DNA of 64,000 nt from Girardinichthys multiradiatus (lineage: Eukaryota; Chordata; Actinopteri; Cyprinodontiformes; Goodeidae): assembly GCF_021462225.1 (NCBI RefSeq), contig NC_061802.1, forward strand, positions 7,459,859-7,523,858, read 5' to 3'. Positions within the stretch are counted from its first letter, which is position 1. Each line of letters starts with the position of its first letter. Shown in pieces: positions 21,598 to 34,339 of this stretch. A program made the position numbers and the translations under genes. The notes under the pieces were generated by a model. It saw only the letters and a program-made list of their open reading frames with translations, did not search any database and was not told the DNA's origin.

Positions 21598-22620
21598 TGT
21601 CACGGTGGGGTTTGAGGGTGGACTGAAGCGTAGACAAGAACTTGGCAGCAGCATTTTTGAAAATGGTCTTCAGCTTTATTCAAAGGTTAAGACGAAGCGA
21701 ACATAGTGAATCACTCAGCAGGTACAAGCTTGAGACAGTCCAAACTTACTTGAGTTGTACTGCAGGAACGTAGCAAACACTGAACTTAATCAGGCAATGT
21801 GATCGGAGTAACCAGCAAAGGACAATGAAACAAAACCAACTAATATACACAGCGAGAACAAAGGCCGGTAATCAAGGAACTAAGAACAGGTGTAACAAGA
21901 AGGCAGGAAGGCAGAGGGAGCAGGTGAAACTAATACACAGATTAAAACATGGCGAACGGACCAATAAACAATACCGAAACGAAGCTATAAACAAATAACC
22001 AAACGAAGCATGAGAGTTAAGAATACTCATGAACAGAGAAACTAGAGGGAACATAAGAAACACCATAACCTAAGAACAAACAAGGAACCCATAAAGCAAA
22101 CCAGATTACAAAGTAAACAAACCTAAAACCACACTGACTGAACTGACTGGAAAAAGGCAGAAAACATGGGGACTAGAATAATTATGAACAAAATGTAAAC
22201 ACTACTAAACTAACCTCTCAGGAGGGACTGGAGAAACAAGATAAACTAGAGAACCAGACTTGGAGGACTAGGAAACAAAGACCGAATACAAAATAACTGA
22301 AGAGGAGTAACAGAAAAAGAAACTAATAAGCAGAAGAGTGCAAGGGGGAGAACAGATACCTAACCATAAATAAAATACACAGATACTAGATGGGAAACTA
22401 AACTAAAGAACCCAAGGAAAACAGACCACAATAATAATAATCATAATAAATATAGCAACAATGACAACAAAGAGAAAACCATACTAAATCATAAGAAAAA
22501 CAACATTAACTAAAGGATCTATGAACGAGGAGGGAGAAACACAACCTAACACCGAAAATAACTGAGGAAAAAACAAAACACAAAACCAACACAGAGTCCA
22601 AAAAGTGACACACCCTGACA
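21598..22620 (-). mobile_element. Solo LTR (1,023 bp), minus orientation
   Basis: On the minus strand it begins TGTCAGGGTGTGTCAC and ends CACCGTGACA, the usual TG...CA termini. The flanking pentamers CTTGC (21593-21597) and GTTGC (22621-22625) match at four of five bases, a plausible decayed 5-bp target duplication. A TATA-like TGTATATTAG (21840-21849) and an AATAAA (21675-21680) are in LTR order. It interrupts a LINE reading frame that resumes directly after it. No internal retrotransposon genes are present, consistent with LTR-LTR recombination. The superfamily is unknown. Confidence 0.75.
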
Positions 22621-23160
22621 GTTGCTAAGAAAAATGAAAAGATTTGGTGTGAAAGGGGTAGCTTTAATTTGGTGAAAAATATATCTTAATATAAGAGAGC
22701 GATTGGTAAACACTGGCCAGTCAAAATCAGAATGTTTAAATCTTAACCGTGGTGTCACACAGTGGTCAGAATTGGGCCCCAAACTGATTATTGCGAATAT
22801 CAGTGACATCTGTAGAGTGACAAATACGTTGAAATTTATTGTTTTTGAAAATGAAAAAATTATATTTGTTCTCAGGAGGATTAAAAACTGCTATTCAAAG
22901 CCAGATTTATGTTGTTTGGAAATAAAATATGAAATTTCAATGAAATATACAGCTATGAAGACTGGAAATTGATAATGTAGCAATTAAAATAATGTTTGAA
23001 AAAAACATTTCTGGGTGTTGTATTGGAGCACAAGCTCTGTTGGAAACCATTTATTAAACACACCTTTTCAAAGCTTAAGTACAAAGGATATTCTAGGTAG
23101 ATAGCATATTCTGAACCATAAAACACATCGCAGTCTGTATTGTACACTGTTGCTGCCATA
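22621..23160 (+). pseudogene. Decayed LINE reverse transcriptase, part 2
   Basis: Continues part 1 after the LTR: LLRKMKRFGVKGVALIWLKN, then CLNLNRGVTQWSELGPKLII (RT motif B region), ISDICRVTNTLKFIVFENEK and, further on, FLGVVLEHKLCWKPFIKH. The catalytic FADDT of relatives is replaced by FENEK, and stops are frequent. I recognise this as a fish non-LTR element of the L2/CR1 group but not the exact family. Confidence 0.65.
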
Positions 23161-23329
23161 GGTAAACAACAATGGTGTTCAAAGCTAAATCAAATTGGGG
23201 AAAATGTCAGGCAACGGGCGCAAAATTATGTACTTTCAATGTCATGAATTTCATGAATTTTGTTGAATTTGAAAAAACATGGAGATGTCTAAAGTTAGAA
23301 AATATATACCCCGAAGCAATACTCAACAC

Positions 23330-23685
23330 TTTCTCTCAAACCCCCAGTCGGTCGTGGCAGATGGCCGCTCACACTGAGCCTGGTTCTGCTGGAGGTTTCT
23401 TCCTGTTAAAAGGGAGTTTTTCCTCTCCACTGTCGCTACATGCATGCTCAGTCTGAGGGATTGCTGCAAAGTCAATGCCAGTGACTATCCACTGTCTCTA
23501 CATGCTCATCCTGGAGGAGTGAATGCTGCAAGTCACTGACTGGATGCAATCTGCTGGGTTTCCTTAGACAGAAAATCTTTTTATCCAATTTGAATAAATA
23601 ACTAACTCTGACTGCACTGTTCAATGGTTAGGATTAATTGGAATGTATGAACCTGACTGTTGTGAAGTGCCTTGAAAATCATAAC
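23330..23685 (+). mobile_element. L2 3' UTR fragment
   Basis: Starts at CTCAAACCCCCAGTCGGTCG and runs through the CTCCACTGTCGCTACATGCA block to GAAGTGCCTTGA. The final tail is missing. The 43-residue reading frame in it recurs in every copy of this UTR and is a by-product of the repeat. Confidence 0.85.
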
Positions 23686-24189
23686 TTTGACAGAGAAAAA
23701 ACAAAACTGATCCATCAGGTTGAATATCAGGGAATATTATATTTTTCTTTAAATTTGGTAACTAAAGACAGATAATTTCTGATTACCAGGTGACATTCTC
23801 AACTTAAATCAGCTGCCAGAGTTGACCGGAGGCCATCTACATATGTTGGAATGACATTTCTGGAACCTTTTTCCTTTTATTATGAAAGAAGGAACACATA
23901 AATCCCTGGTATCAGGACATAACAAGCATTGTTTGATTTAACAAGGTAACTGACTTATAATGTCAAGATAAAATGAAGGTATAGTTCAGTATTTTTTGAA
24001 GTGAGGTTCTGTTAAAGGTTAAAAGCAGTTAATATCATACTTGCAGGATAAACCTGTCTTAGTGTCTTCATTTAGTAGAAATCAGTATTAATTGGTCCAG
24101 GTGGCAGAAACAATCATGATTACAGTAGTCCTACTGTTTTAAACATATCCAAGCTCAAAATGTAATGGTAGTTTATGCAAACTATTTTT
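23686..24189. other. No recognisable feature
   Basis: AT-rich. The 27-nt segment at about 23959-23985 recurs at about 28076-28102, pointing to an unclassified old dispersed repeat. Confidence 0.5.
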
Positions 24190-24362
24190 ATTTTTAAAAA
24201 ATTTAAACCTGGATCATTTTCCTTTGATTTCACCATTATGCTCTATTTTGTGTTGGTCTACCAGCTAAAGTCTCAACAAAATACATTGAAGTTTATGGTC
24301 ATAACATATCAAAATGTTAATGTTAAGGAAATAATGGGGTATTAATACTTCTGCAAGGCACT
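24190..24362 (+). mobile_element. Tc1 TIR relic (one end only)
   Basis: Contains TTTTGTGTTGGTCTACCAGC and ends ACTTCTGCAAGGCACTAA, matching the end of the Tc1 family seen at 41660-42142. No transposase is adjacent. Confidence 0.6.
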
Positions 24363-25404
24363 AAAGGAAGACATTAGGTAGGTAAGATGATAACTGCTTG
24401 TAACCTTTCAACCAACCAGGTTCATTAATGACACTAAACTACTTAGCAAGAGCAAATGAGAAAATGACGGTATAGTATGCTAGCAATTAAAAAAATACAA
24501 ATAGCCCCAATATGTCATTTTGCTTGTGTTCCTGAATTGTTTTCAACACTGAGATAAGCACCTCTCTACCTCCATGATGTTTACAGCATCATTGGTTTGC
24601 ATCATTAACCCTGTGTGGCTGAGGGGCTAATAACACAAACCCAATAGTTCACAGCTCAAATATCCTGAATAGGGAGGTTGTTTGGTGAGAGGAGTGGGGT
24701 TATCAGTCATGTCAAATTCCTGGCAAAAGTGGTCACTTTGTTTGGGAAAAAGATCTGGCTTTGACACGGCTTGGCAGTCATTTACCCTCCGCTTGAGTGA
24801 AAGGAGCTCAAGGTGTTGGAAGAAAATCTCAGGAGATAACATCTTTTCACAGTGCAAATCGTACAAGTCCTGGGAAACACATACTTCTTAAAAATGTAAT
24901 ATTACATAATTGATTCACTTGATTGATTCACTTAATCAGGTCTTTAAACACTTTTATAACATGAATAATCTACCACATGACATCTCCATCAGTTATTAGT
25001 TAATCAATTTCTTACAAGTCCTCTAACTCATCTGTGCCTATCAAGTACTGGGCTGAAAGACAACATGATGGACAAAGTAGCTATGCTAGCTAGCTGCAGG
25101 GAAAATAAATATTTTAAATTATCAATCAAGAAATCTAAAGCTTAGACAACTAACAAAAAACTTCATAAAAAGCCATAGGTATATATTGGTCACCTTGAAG
25201 AAGTACATAGTGATCACTTAGGGCATTTCAGTGTGTATATAACGTGTCGGTGTGAAGATGGCAATGGAAAAGCAATATTCAAAAACAACGGTCCCCATAA
25301 GTGATCATGGGAATCTAACTTGTTAGAAATAAGAGATGCCATTGATAGATCCTACAATACAAAACGTCTAATGTAAATTTGCAGCAAGTTAATGCTTTAG
25401 TGTT
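24363..25404. other. No recognisable feature
   Basis: AT-rich, about 1 kb. The two overlapping antisense frames at 24627-24891 have no recognisable domain. Confidence 0.55.
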
Positions 25405-25648
25405 TAGAGGGGGTGGTGGCCTATTGGTTAGAACAGGAGGTTTGCGTTCCGGAGGGGACACAAGGGGCCAGGTTCCAATCCCACAGACCCTCTGGGTCCC
25501 CGAGCAAGACCCTTAGCCCCAGAATGCTTTCCAGGCACCGCACAATGGCAGCCCACTGCTCCCTATAAGGGATGGGTTAAATGAAGAGGACAAATTTTGT
25601 TGTAATGTACATGTGCAATGACCAATAAAGATGATTATTATTTTTATA
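25405..25648 (+). mobile_element. tRNA-derived SINE
   Basis: The head resembles a tRNA gene, with a box A-like TGGCCTATTGGTTAGAACA at 25416-25434 and box B GGTTCCAATCC at 25471-25481. The body continues with GAGCAAGACCCTTAGCCCC and ends in CAATAAAGATGATTATTATT. RNA polymerase III would transcribe such a unit, and a LINE partner would copy it. The T-rich run at 25711-25743 lies just beyond. Confidence 0.78.
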
Positions 25649-25710
25649 TTTCTCCTAAAAGGAAAGAAATCTTAATACCATATCATAAATCAAGTCACCA
25701 GGTTTAGTAG

Positions 25711-25743
25711 TTTTCTTTTTTTTTTTTTTTTTTTTTTTTTTTT
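25711..25743. repeat. Poly(T) tract
   Basis: A run of T with one C near its start, about 33 nt. Confidence 0.95.
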
Positions 25744-26389
25744 GGAATTACTGCGGTTTTCTTCCATTTTCTTCTGCTATTTAGGTAAAGTGTCAAATCT
25801 GTCAACAACTACCACTTTACCCCAAGCAACAAAAGGGGGCTCAGGTTCCTGCCGTCGTTCAGTGTTTGCTTACATCCTGGTGAAGCTTAACACCTAAGAA
25901 GTTGGTTTCTAAATTTGAAGATACTTCACTCAAGTAGCAACATTTGCCATCAATCTTAACACACTCTTGTTTTAGTATTTAAACCCAAGTTAAACCAAAT
26001 TTATTTCAAATTATCACGGTTCTGGCTAGATGGACAATAAAACAAAGAGAAACAAATCTAACTTGAATTAAGAACACCTTTCCAATTTGCTTTTAACCTT
26101 AACAAAGTTTTATTTTTTGTTCTACAGTCATGTGAAAACACATAGGGCACCATACAACAGCCTGTGTGTTTTGCAAACATACTTAGATAAGTGGATATTT
26201 TATATTAATTTGAACAATAATTAAAAAGGTAAGTAGTTTAAATAAACAATAAAAAATAAGAAAAGACGGTTTAAATTATTCAGTAAAATGAAATAAAAAT
26301 GCAATTTCTGGTAAGAAGAAAATTAGAAAACCTCACCTTTATATCCTCTTAAAATGGTTATAACTAAACACAGGTTTATTACATCAGCT
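25744..26389. other. No recognisable feature
   Basis: AT-rich; nothing recognised. Confidence 0.5.
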
Positions 26390-27100
26390 GCACATGATTA
26401 CACCATGATGAGTCAGCTATTTTATAAGATATTTGTCCTGTTATAACCCCAGAAAGTTATTTTGACTGTTGTAATGAGAGTGAAAACCATGGTTAGATTA
26501 TCCAAACCTTCAGAAAGAAGCTACTGGTAAGAGTCTGGTAATAAATTTAAAGCGCTCTGCAACTGGAGAACATTTAAAACAACTGCCAACAATCCCAGGT
26601 CTAGTTGACCGAGCAAGTTTAACCTGAAAGTAAACCGCAAAATGCTATAGAAAGCCTTTAAAAACCACACCATCATTGGATCTACAGCAGCCTCTTCCAA
26701 CTGTTAATGTTAAAATCCACCCTTGTAAAATCAGAAAGAGAGACTGCATTAGTTTAACCTTCATAGGAGGTGTGCACTGAGGAAACCTTTGCTCTCTAAG
26801 AAAAACATGAAAGCTAGACTAAAGTTTTCCAAACAGATTCTAGACAAAGACCAGGACTTCTGAAAAATGTTCTTTAAACAAATGAGTCTAAAACTGAATT
26901 ATTTGAACACCAAAACAGAAGAAATGTTTGGCAGCACCCAAACCCAACATTCCAGGAAAATAACCTCATACTAATAGTGAAGCATTCAGTTGTGTCATGG
27001 ATTTTGGACGTTTTGTTGCAGCAGGATTTGGTCTATGTATCAGTAACTGAGGGAAATGTGGAAAATGTAGCACATATTTAATAATGTGTAATATTTTTCA
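26390..27100 (+). mobile_element. Heavily decayed Tc1-type element
   Basis: No open frame, but the order of words follows a fish Tc1 transposase: GACAAAGACCAGGACTTCTG, then a damaged WTDESKTELFEHQNR block near 26880-26925, then CAAACCCAACATTCCAGGAA and GTGAAGCATTC. The catalytic second half after 27050 is lost. The 5' limit is uncertain. Confidence 0.55.
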
Positions 27101-27249
27101 TATGGCTATAGAATGCAAGTATGTTGAATACATTTACCCTATAAGACAATTTTAGCAAATGAATTTTAAGGAATGTTTGTGGGTGTTAAGAGGGATAACA
27201 CATTAATTGACAAAATAAACACTTGGTTCAGTCCATGCCTGAACAGCAC

Positions 27250-27670
27250 ATTTCAAGGAGCTACTTTGTGAAACTTTTTCAGCCAAACATTTATCTCTTG
27301 CTACATTTATTGGCAGCCCTGGTAATGATGTCTGAAGTGTTTCAAAATGAATTCGTATTTTTTTTCAGTAGCATAATGCCTTGCTGACATTTTTTCTTCA
27401 GTAAAATACTCCCTTTACTTTAAGCACATCTATCCTGTGGGGGAAAATTCCAACCTTCAGAAATGTTTGAAGAAGCTTGATATTGTTTCCGCTGATTTGG
27501 CCATATGTTGTAGATCATTATCTTGCTAAAAGATCCAGGGACAGCCCATTTCATAACAGAGGGCTTGAAATGCTTTTCCACATATTCATCTTTTTTTTAT
27601 TGTCAGACCCTCCGGTTTGATGCTGAAAAACTCATCTGACCAGAGACCACAGATTTTTTATTAAATCCGA
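27250..27670 (-). mobile_element. Heavily decayed Tc1/mariner element, minus strand
   Basis: On the minus strand TGGTCTCTGGTCAGATGAGT (27630-27650) corresponds to the WSDE block. It is followed by a remnant of the QQDND...AKSA block near 27500-27530. All frames are broken, and the ends are not located. Confidence 0.4.
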
Positions 27671-27689
27671 GCTGTTTAGATTTCACACG

Positions 27690-27822
27690 ATGAGTCAGAA
27701 AAGGGACTGGCAACCTGTCCAGGGTGTACCCCGCCTCCCGCCCATAGACTGCTGGAGATGGGCACCAGCTTCCCAACGACCCACTAAGGAAGAAGCTGTA
27801 GAAAATGACTGACTGACTGACC
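27690..27822 (+). mobile_element. Fish SINE/LINE tail repeat with (ACTG)n end
   Basis: Contains GACTGGCAACCTGTCCAGGG, TACCCCGCCTCCCGCCC and AGACTGCTGGAGATGGGCAC, and ends GACTGACTGACTGAC. This is a common teleost dispersed repeat. No head with boxes A and B is visible. Confidence 0.7.
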
Positions 27823-30778
27823 GAGTCAGAAAAGTGTTTTTGATTCTAATGTATGCCCCAAACAATCAGCTGGGATAAATATTCTGTCTAATAAATGTTA
27901 TTGAGACTTGGAGACCCAGAAAGGCTTCTCTTTGCTTCTAATGGCAAACTTCATTCACTTTGCCTTGTTGTGTGACGTAGGAAGATAGACTGGGGTCCTT
28001 GTCCAGCCTATTGGCCAGTGACTAAGAGAAATAGACCTTGGTGTCATATTATAATTATAGTACTTGGAAACTACGAGTCAAGATAAAATGAAGGTATAGT
28101 TCAAGACATTTTGCCCACTTGAATAAATATACTGAACTTAAAGGTTGGATTTAATGTGAGATTTTGTTACTGCAAGAAAAAATAAATTTTATTTTAAGAC
28201 CAATGAATGTGAAGACATTGTAATAGGCTGAAAAGATGTTTGTGAAGCCAAATCAGAAAAGCTTGGAAAAAGATTTGATGGAGAAGACCATTTTAAAGGT
28301 TACTGTTGAAATACTGAAATACAGAATCTGTCTGACCCTGTTTGAATCATCGTTATATAGTGTTGAATAATACCTGAACAGATTTTTATTGAGTGACCAA
28401 GTGTTGTGCTTTCACCTCAGTCATTAGTCAGCCAGTGAAGACTATCGATTCCTCTGCTCGTTCTTTCTGATTATAACTCTTTATATTACCACTTTACCTT
28501 CCTATTTGATGGTCTGCCAGTCACACATTATCTTCTTCAAAAAGTTTCAGTCACAAAATCTTAAGATCAAAATAGAAAAAACAGTGAGAGAGAAATAAAC
28601 AGTTTCATTCGTACTTTTGACTATTTATCAACAGAAGTGCCCAACTGTACAGTAAAAGATGTATTCATTCTTTCATCTGGTTGTGCTAGTAGGATAACAA
28701 ATAGAGATTGATGAGCTTATTAAATTCAGTTTGAGCCAATGAAAGGCAATATTACAAGGTTTATGCCCGTTCACAGTAAAGGTCAGCTGTGCAGCTGCCT
28801 TTAAAAATCTATGTTGTCCTCTATTTATTTATTTATTTATCTGGGACCATAAACAGAAAACACTGAGCTCAAATATGTACAGCACCAGATTATAGCTTTT
28901 TCACCTTATTACCATCTGCTGTCCAGATCATCAAGGATGCTAATTAAAGAATTAAAGAAGACTTTAATGGAAGGATTTATCAAAAGTTTGAATATTATCA
29001 TTTATTATTTAAGATAGAAATCTAAGAGTTCTCGCAAAACATTGCAAACAAATCAATGTTTACAAATCAGTGGACATTTTTTACATGGCCCCAGGTATTC
29101 GGGCTGGCCTAGTAATGATCTTCCTTATAGAGATGGAGCTTCCACTGGTGATAGATATTTCTGGACGTGAAAATGACACCCGGGATATACAAGCTTACTC
29201 CGTTTTGTTTTGGTTTTTTTTCAAAATTAGAAAACCATAGAAAGATATAAATTGTTTTTAAAAAAGGTAGTGTAATGGTGTTTTTCAGTCCTGGATTTGT
29301 TAGCTGTTATGAGGTTAGCAGCTGGAAAGATGAGCTCAGATCACAGACTTAAGGCTGGTTCACCCTGTGCATTCATTGGCTGTCTTAACCAAAATCTTTT
29401 GTCAAAAGACAATTATGAGAGAATGTTGTGAAGTTTCTCAGATTAACCTATGATGGTACAATGTTAATGTCCTTAGCAATGAAGGTCAGCTGTGATAGGT
29501 GATTTGTGATTGTTTAGTGTGACAAATTAAGCATTCAGTGTGACTGCTAATTAAAGATTCTCATTACCAAAGACAACCAATGATAAATATCCAGCACTGC
29601 CAGAACATTTTGGGGAAAATCGTGCAGTGTCACTGGTCCTGCAACAGACATCTCATCTATGTCCTGTGTCCTGAGCTGAAGGTACAGTTAAGCTCATGGG
29701 CGTTCTGGTCCAGGGAGAAATCTCTGGAAAGATGCATTAAACTGGAAAGTCTTTAAGACTCATGTTTTTTTAAATCAAGCTGCAAAAAAGACTAAAACAC
29801 AGGAGATCCTCTAAAAACTATTGATCATATTGACACGTTTGGCATCATATGAACAGATTTATGACAAATAATCCATATAGAGAGAATAGATTTTTTTTTA
29901 CATGAGCATCTTTGGCAAGTAAAACCTACTGTACTGCTGTTTTGTTTTAGTCATTTACTCTGTCTCACTGAACTGAGCTCCCCTTCCCAAAGCTTGTCGT
30001 TATATGGTTTTGAGTTGACTTTAAAATTCACTACTTTTCACTTGGGGTGAGTTATAACTGAATTGTGTGCTTTTGTGACATTTGTTTGAATTATGTGGTG
30101 TGTTTAGGTGTAATTGTGCTGTGATTATCGTTATGGAAAAGTCAGTTGGCTTGTGCTGTCAGTGTACCACAGATGTGTTACAAACTAAGTGGATGACTTA
30201 GCAAAGTTAGGTGTGCTGTTTTAATTAGAGCTTGGGGAGATTGGGTAAAAGCTAGAGGAGGTCTAACTGTGACATAGACAGCTCGCTGCTGTTTGCCACT
30301 TTTGTTCAATTCTTGTCTTGAAGGCTGGACGGTGTTAGCACCTCAGGGCCATGAGAGTGCAGAGATTTATGCTTGTATAAATTAGCTAATCTTTAGTCTC
30401 ATAGGATGATCATTGCATTAATCTTTTATTTTCACACTACCGTTCACATTGATGCAGAACACCTTTTCAAAGATGAGCCCTGGCAGTCAAAAAACATTGA
30501 CTTAATTGGAAGGCAATCCCAAAGTGTATCTTCCAGATCTGAATCCCACCATCCCAACACAAAAATAGTTAAACACACATGTTGAGCCTGTATAATTAAA
30601 AACATTGTTTAGAATGAGTGACATTCTTTTTAAGTGGAATAAGAGGAGGAGCAGTATGTTGGTCAAATGCTCCTTCTCAGCTTTCCCACAGCAGCTGAAT
30701 TGCTGACTGGCATTTTTCACAGCAGAAATGGAGAACAGGTACAATGTATAGCTTCTTACATACGCCCAGGCAGTTTCG

Positions 30779-30780
<2 letters not shown>
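27823..30780. other. No recognisable gene; AT-rich
   Basis: Nearly 3 kb without a supported exon. It contains a small ATTT repeat (28821-28839) and the second copy of the 27-nt repeat near 28076. Possibly intronic or intergenic. Confidence 0.55.

Positions 30781-30811
<31 letters not shown>
30781..30811. repeat. (AC)n microsatellite
   Basis: About 15 uninterrupted AC units. Confidence 0.97.
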
Positions 30812-30812
<1 letters not shown>

Positions 30813-31520
30813 GGAGAGCTTACAAGGCTTTGCATGAAGAGCTGGTACTTAGCCAGCAGCGGTTACCAAGAACCCATCATCACACTTTTTAGCTGGCAGT
30901 CACTCGACAGTCCATCCTTTTGCAGATCTCCTATTAAAATGTGTTTGTGTGTATGTGCATGGAGGTGTTAATGTGTGTTTCTCTAGAGCGGTAATGTGTC
31001 AGTGATGGCAAGTTCAGCTGCATGCACTGAAAGACAGAACAACAGTGAATGCTGTTAATATGCAGAGTGCTACTCTCCTGCCACATTATGTCTTCTAACA
31101 GGTCCCAATTTTAACTGATTACATTCAATCACACACCAGCAGCTGCTTGTACTGCATTGCTGCACTGTATGGGCTCATATCATGGAGAGGTTCAGAAAGT
31201 GATCAAATCAGTCAACTTTGGTTCACACAATTGTCAGATACCTACAAACATTATAAGAGTTCTCAGTCCTTTTCATCTTATCGTTTAGATGCTGTTTCAG
31301 TCCCATGCAACTTTGCATATTTTAGAGAGGAAAACCAAAGATCAAAATCAAATTTACCTTTAAAAAACCAGCATGTGGTGTTGTCAGTGATGGAAACTTT
31401 ATTGCATAAGATAACGGAAATTAAAGTTAAAATTCCAAGAAACAAAATTTTGAAGACATTTTATTAGCAACTCAAGAAATATTTGCTGTAGTCATTAAGT
31501 AAAAAACAAGCCAAAATATA
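30812..31520. other. No recognisable feature
   Basis: The frame 31147-31467 (106 residues) has no recognised domain or splice context. Confidence 0.5.
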
Positions 31521-31945
31521 CAGTAATCACGCATAACATTATGACCAACTGTTTAAAAGTGCGTTGGCCCCTTCTGCTGCCAAAACAGTCCTGATTCATT
31601 GAGGTATGGACTCTGTTAGGCCCCATTTGTGAGGTATCTTGCACCAAGATTTTAACATTAGATCCTCTAAGTCCTTAAGTCACAAAGTAGGGTCTAAAAT
31701 GTTTAAACTTGATTGACTCACAGATAAGCAACTGCATTGAGAAGTGGGGAAGTTAAGTCAATGCCTCAAACTCATGCTCCAAACTATTACTGAACCATTT
31801 TTGCTTTTGGGGCAGCGCTCATTATTCTGCTGAAGGAGGCCACACCACAGGCATTATGCAGTTTTCATCAATCTAAGTAGGTTTGTGGTACATGTCAAAG
31901 TAATATGCACACTGACGTTTCAACTCCTCATGTCAGAGGTAGTGT
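31521..31945 (-). mobile_element. Tc1-type element, 3' fragment
   Basis: After a TA at 31519-31520 it begins CAGTAATCACGCATAACATT. It follows the reverse strand of a fish Tc1 family: GTTGGCCCCTTCTGCTGCC, AACAGTCCTGATTCATTGAG, and the GAACCATTTTTGCTTTTGGG and ATTATTCTGCTGAAGGAGGC blocks. It stops near 31945 in the middle of the transposase. Confidence 0.7.
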
Positions 31946-34339
31946 TTGGGCAGAGTGTTTAGCTTTGAATGAAATAATCTAAACAATGTTCATTTTATGT
32001 CGTTTGGTTGTGTTGTGTTGAGAACTCAGCTATCTTAGTGCTAGCAGATTAGCTGCTCAGCACATATGCTCAGTTTATGTGTTCTGTGTTTGTGTTTTTA
32101 AAGTTAAGACAAACTTTTTTTAAGGGTGATTTTAAACACAGAAGGTCGGCCATAACGCGCTGTCCACGCTTTTGCATTTAACCCCTTTTATTAGTGGTAT
32201 TTTAAAGGTATTTCTTTGATTCTGATGATAAGCTACAAGTTTCTTTTGTTAGCCCCTACCGCTAACAGCTAAGAACACATGCTTGCCCAGCTGAAGATCA
32301 TTTGCCCAAAAAGGTTTAGTTTTAACCTAGGAAATAATATTTCCCTAAATGTTATTTTACTAAACTTGATAACTAATTAAACACCATTAAGATCCATTTA
32401 TCCAGAAAGATTTGGTTCTTATTCGAAACAATATTTCCTTAAATATTATTTTACTATTTCCTTAATAATATTTCTTTAAAAATTATTTTAATAAATAAAG
32501 GCAGCTAATTAAACACCGTTGAGAATTGGTCATCCAGAAGGTTGTTTTTATTCAGCAGATCATTCTTTAAAACATTATTTTATTAAAATAATGTTTTATC
32601 AGATCTTGCATTGTGAAGGGTTGTTTAAGGTATACCAATTTTGCCTAAGTTGGTTCCAAGACTAATTTAACTTCATTTCCAGATTCTTCAAGATAATCCT
32701 TGGTTCTCTAACATGGTAATATTGCATCACTCTTTTGGTCATGGTTTTCAATCATCTTTGATCAACTTGTTTGTATTATTTTACATAGCCCATTAGTTTT
32801 CCTCATTCTTTCATTCTGCTTGGTAGTTTAGTTGGGTTGTTTTAGCATAGTAAAGAGTTTGTTGATTAAAATATGTTTGACTTTGAGTTGACTAATTTTT
32901 GTTAATAAATTCTTGTATTTTAAGAAATTATGTGAATTCATTCAATGTGTGTTCAGAGGTTTGCTGTTCAATAATGCCAGAGATTGGCTCATCCCTTTCA
33001 GTTTTGTCCTAATACCACCACCTTGTTGGGCTGGTATTCACAGGACAACTGACCAAAATATTATTTAATAAAATATTAAAGTATTAACATTAAACAATAT
33101 ATTCATATTCATAATCACAACACTACATACAGGAAGGAAGTGTCCAGATATGTTAAAACAATGTATTCCTACTTTGTCTACATAATAAATAGCTTCAATC
33201 AAAACAACATTTATGCTTCTTACACATTTTCATGTTAAAATTCAGGACTTTTCTAGACTCAAGTTTTCAGAGTTTTCAGTCTATAATGGTCATTTTAAAA
33301 TATTAGATATTAATCTTAATCTCTATCTATGAGAAACATTTCTACATTGGGCAGGCTTTAAATACCGAAACTAGGAAAAAATTGAAACTCACAGAAAATA
33401 AATGCAATGACCAACATTCTGACTGCCAATTTCAAAACAAAGAGCAGGAAGATAACAGCTTATGTTATTCCAGCATTAATTGAACTTCCTATTAATACAG
33501 ATAATATTTAGAAGAGAGTAAAAGATAAAACAGAGTACAAAACAACTATGCATGAAGCCAAAATTTGTCGGAGACTAATAAGAATAAATATAGAACACTG
33601 AACTAGCGCATTTAGCATAGCACATTGACTACTCAAGACGAAGTGGAGATTAAAACGTGACAGGAGATTGGCTTGAAAAAGATGTTAATGAAGTACCCCT
33701 CAACAGCTGAATGGTTGCTCTATAGTTGTGTTAAATGATAACTGATTTTGGATATATTGTTCAATGTTTATTTTTAATATCAATTTCTTTTCTTTTTACT
33801 AAAATAATAATTGCATTGAAAAGATCTGTGACAAGCACTCAGCGCTTGTTATCCTCTCTCTCCTCCCATCTTTCTTTCATGGGATGACTGGACATCTGGG
33901 TGTCTGTCACTCCTCAGCAGCCAAACACTAAGATCTAGTTACATCAGTGGTGATGACCTCCACTTGCTGCAATGCATTCAGCTGCAGAGGCCTTCTTTGT
34001 TCAGGCATGTCAGAATTTGGCCTAGAAGACTGCAAGGACAAACAGATCAAGACAACAGAGGACTTCAGAGCCAAAGAAACTGGTGTGAATCACTAAAAAT
34101 ATGTTTTTATTATCTAAAGAGAATAAATCATAGCTGTTCCAGACAGTTATTTGAATGATGAAATTCAATTGCTGACAGCTGTGAAAGAAGTCCAAACTTC
34201 CACAACAAAAGGGCCTAAGAATGATTGATTGACATGCTTCACAGATTAAATGCTGAGGAAAATATATTATTTCTTCTAAACAAATCTAAGCACCTACAGT
34301 TACAATGTATTTTACTATTATTTACACTCCTTTAACTTT
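31946..34339. other. No recognisable gene; AT-rich
   Basis: About 2.4 kb of very AT-rich sequence. Around 32380-32600 similar AATATTATTTTA phrases recur, suggesting local low-complexity duplication. No exon or repeat end was recognised. Confidence 0.55.

Noticed and set aside
25405..25490. Possible tRNA gene (box A and box B)
   Set aside because: It does not fold into a full tRNA with an anticodon arm and continues into a SINE body with a tail.
28821..28839. Short direct repeats resembling a CRISPR-like array (also TTCTA units at 54571)
   Set aside because: Simple-sequence repeats without spacers; this is eukaryotic DNA.
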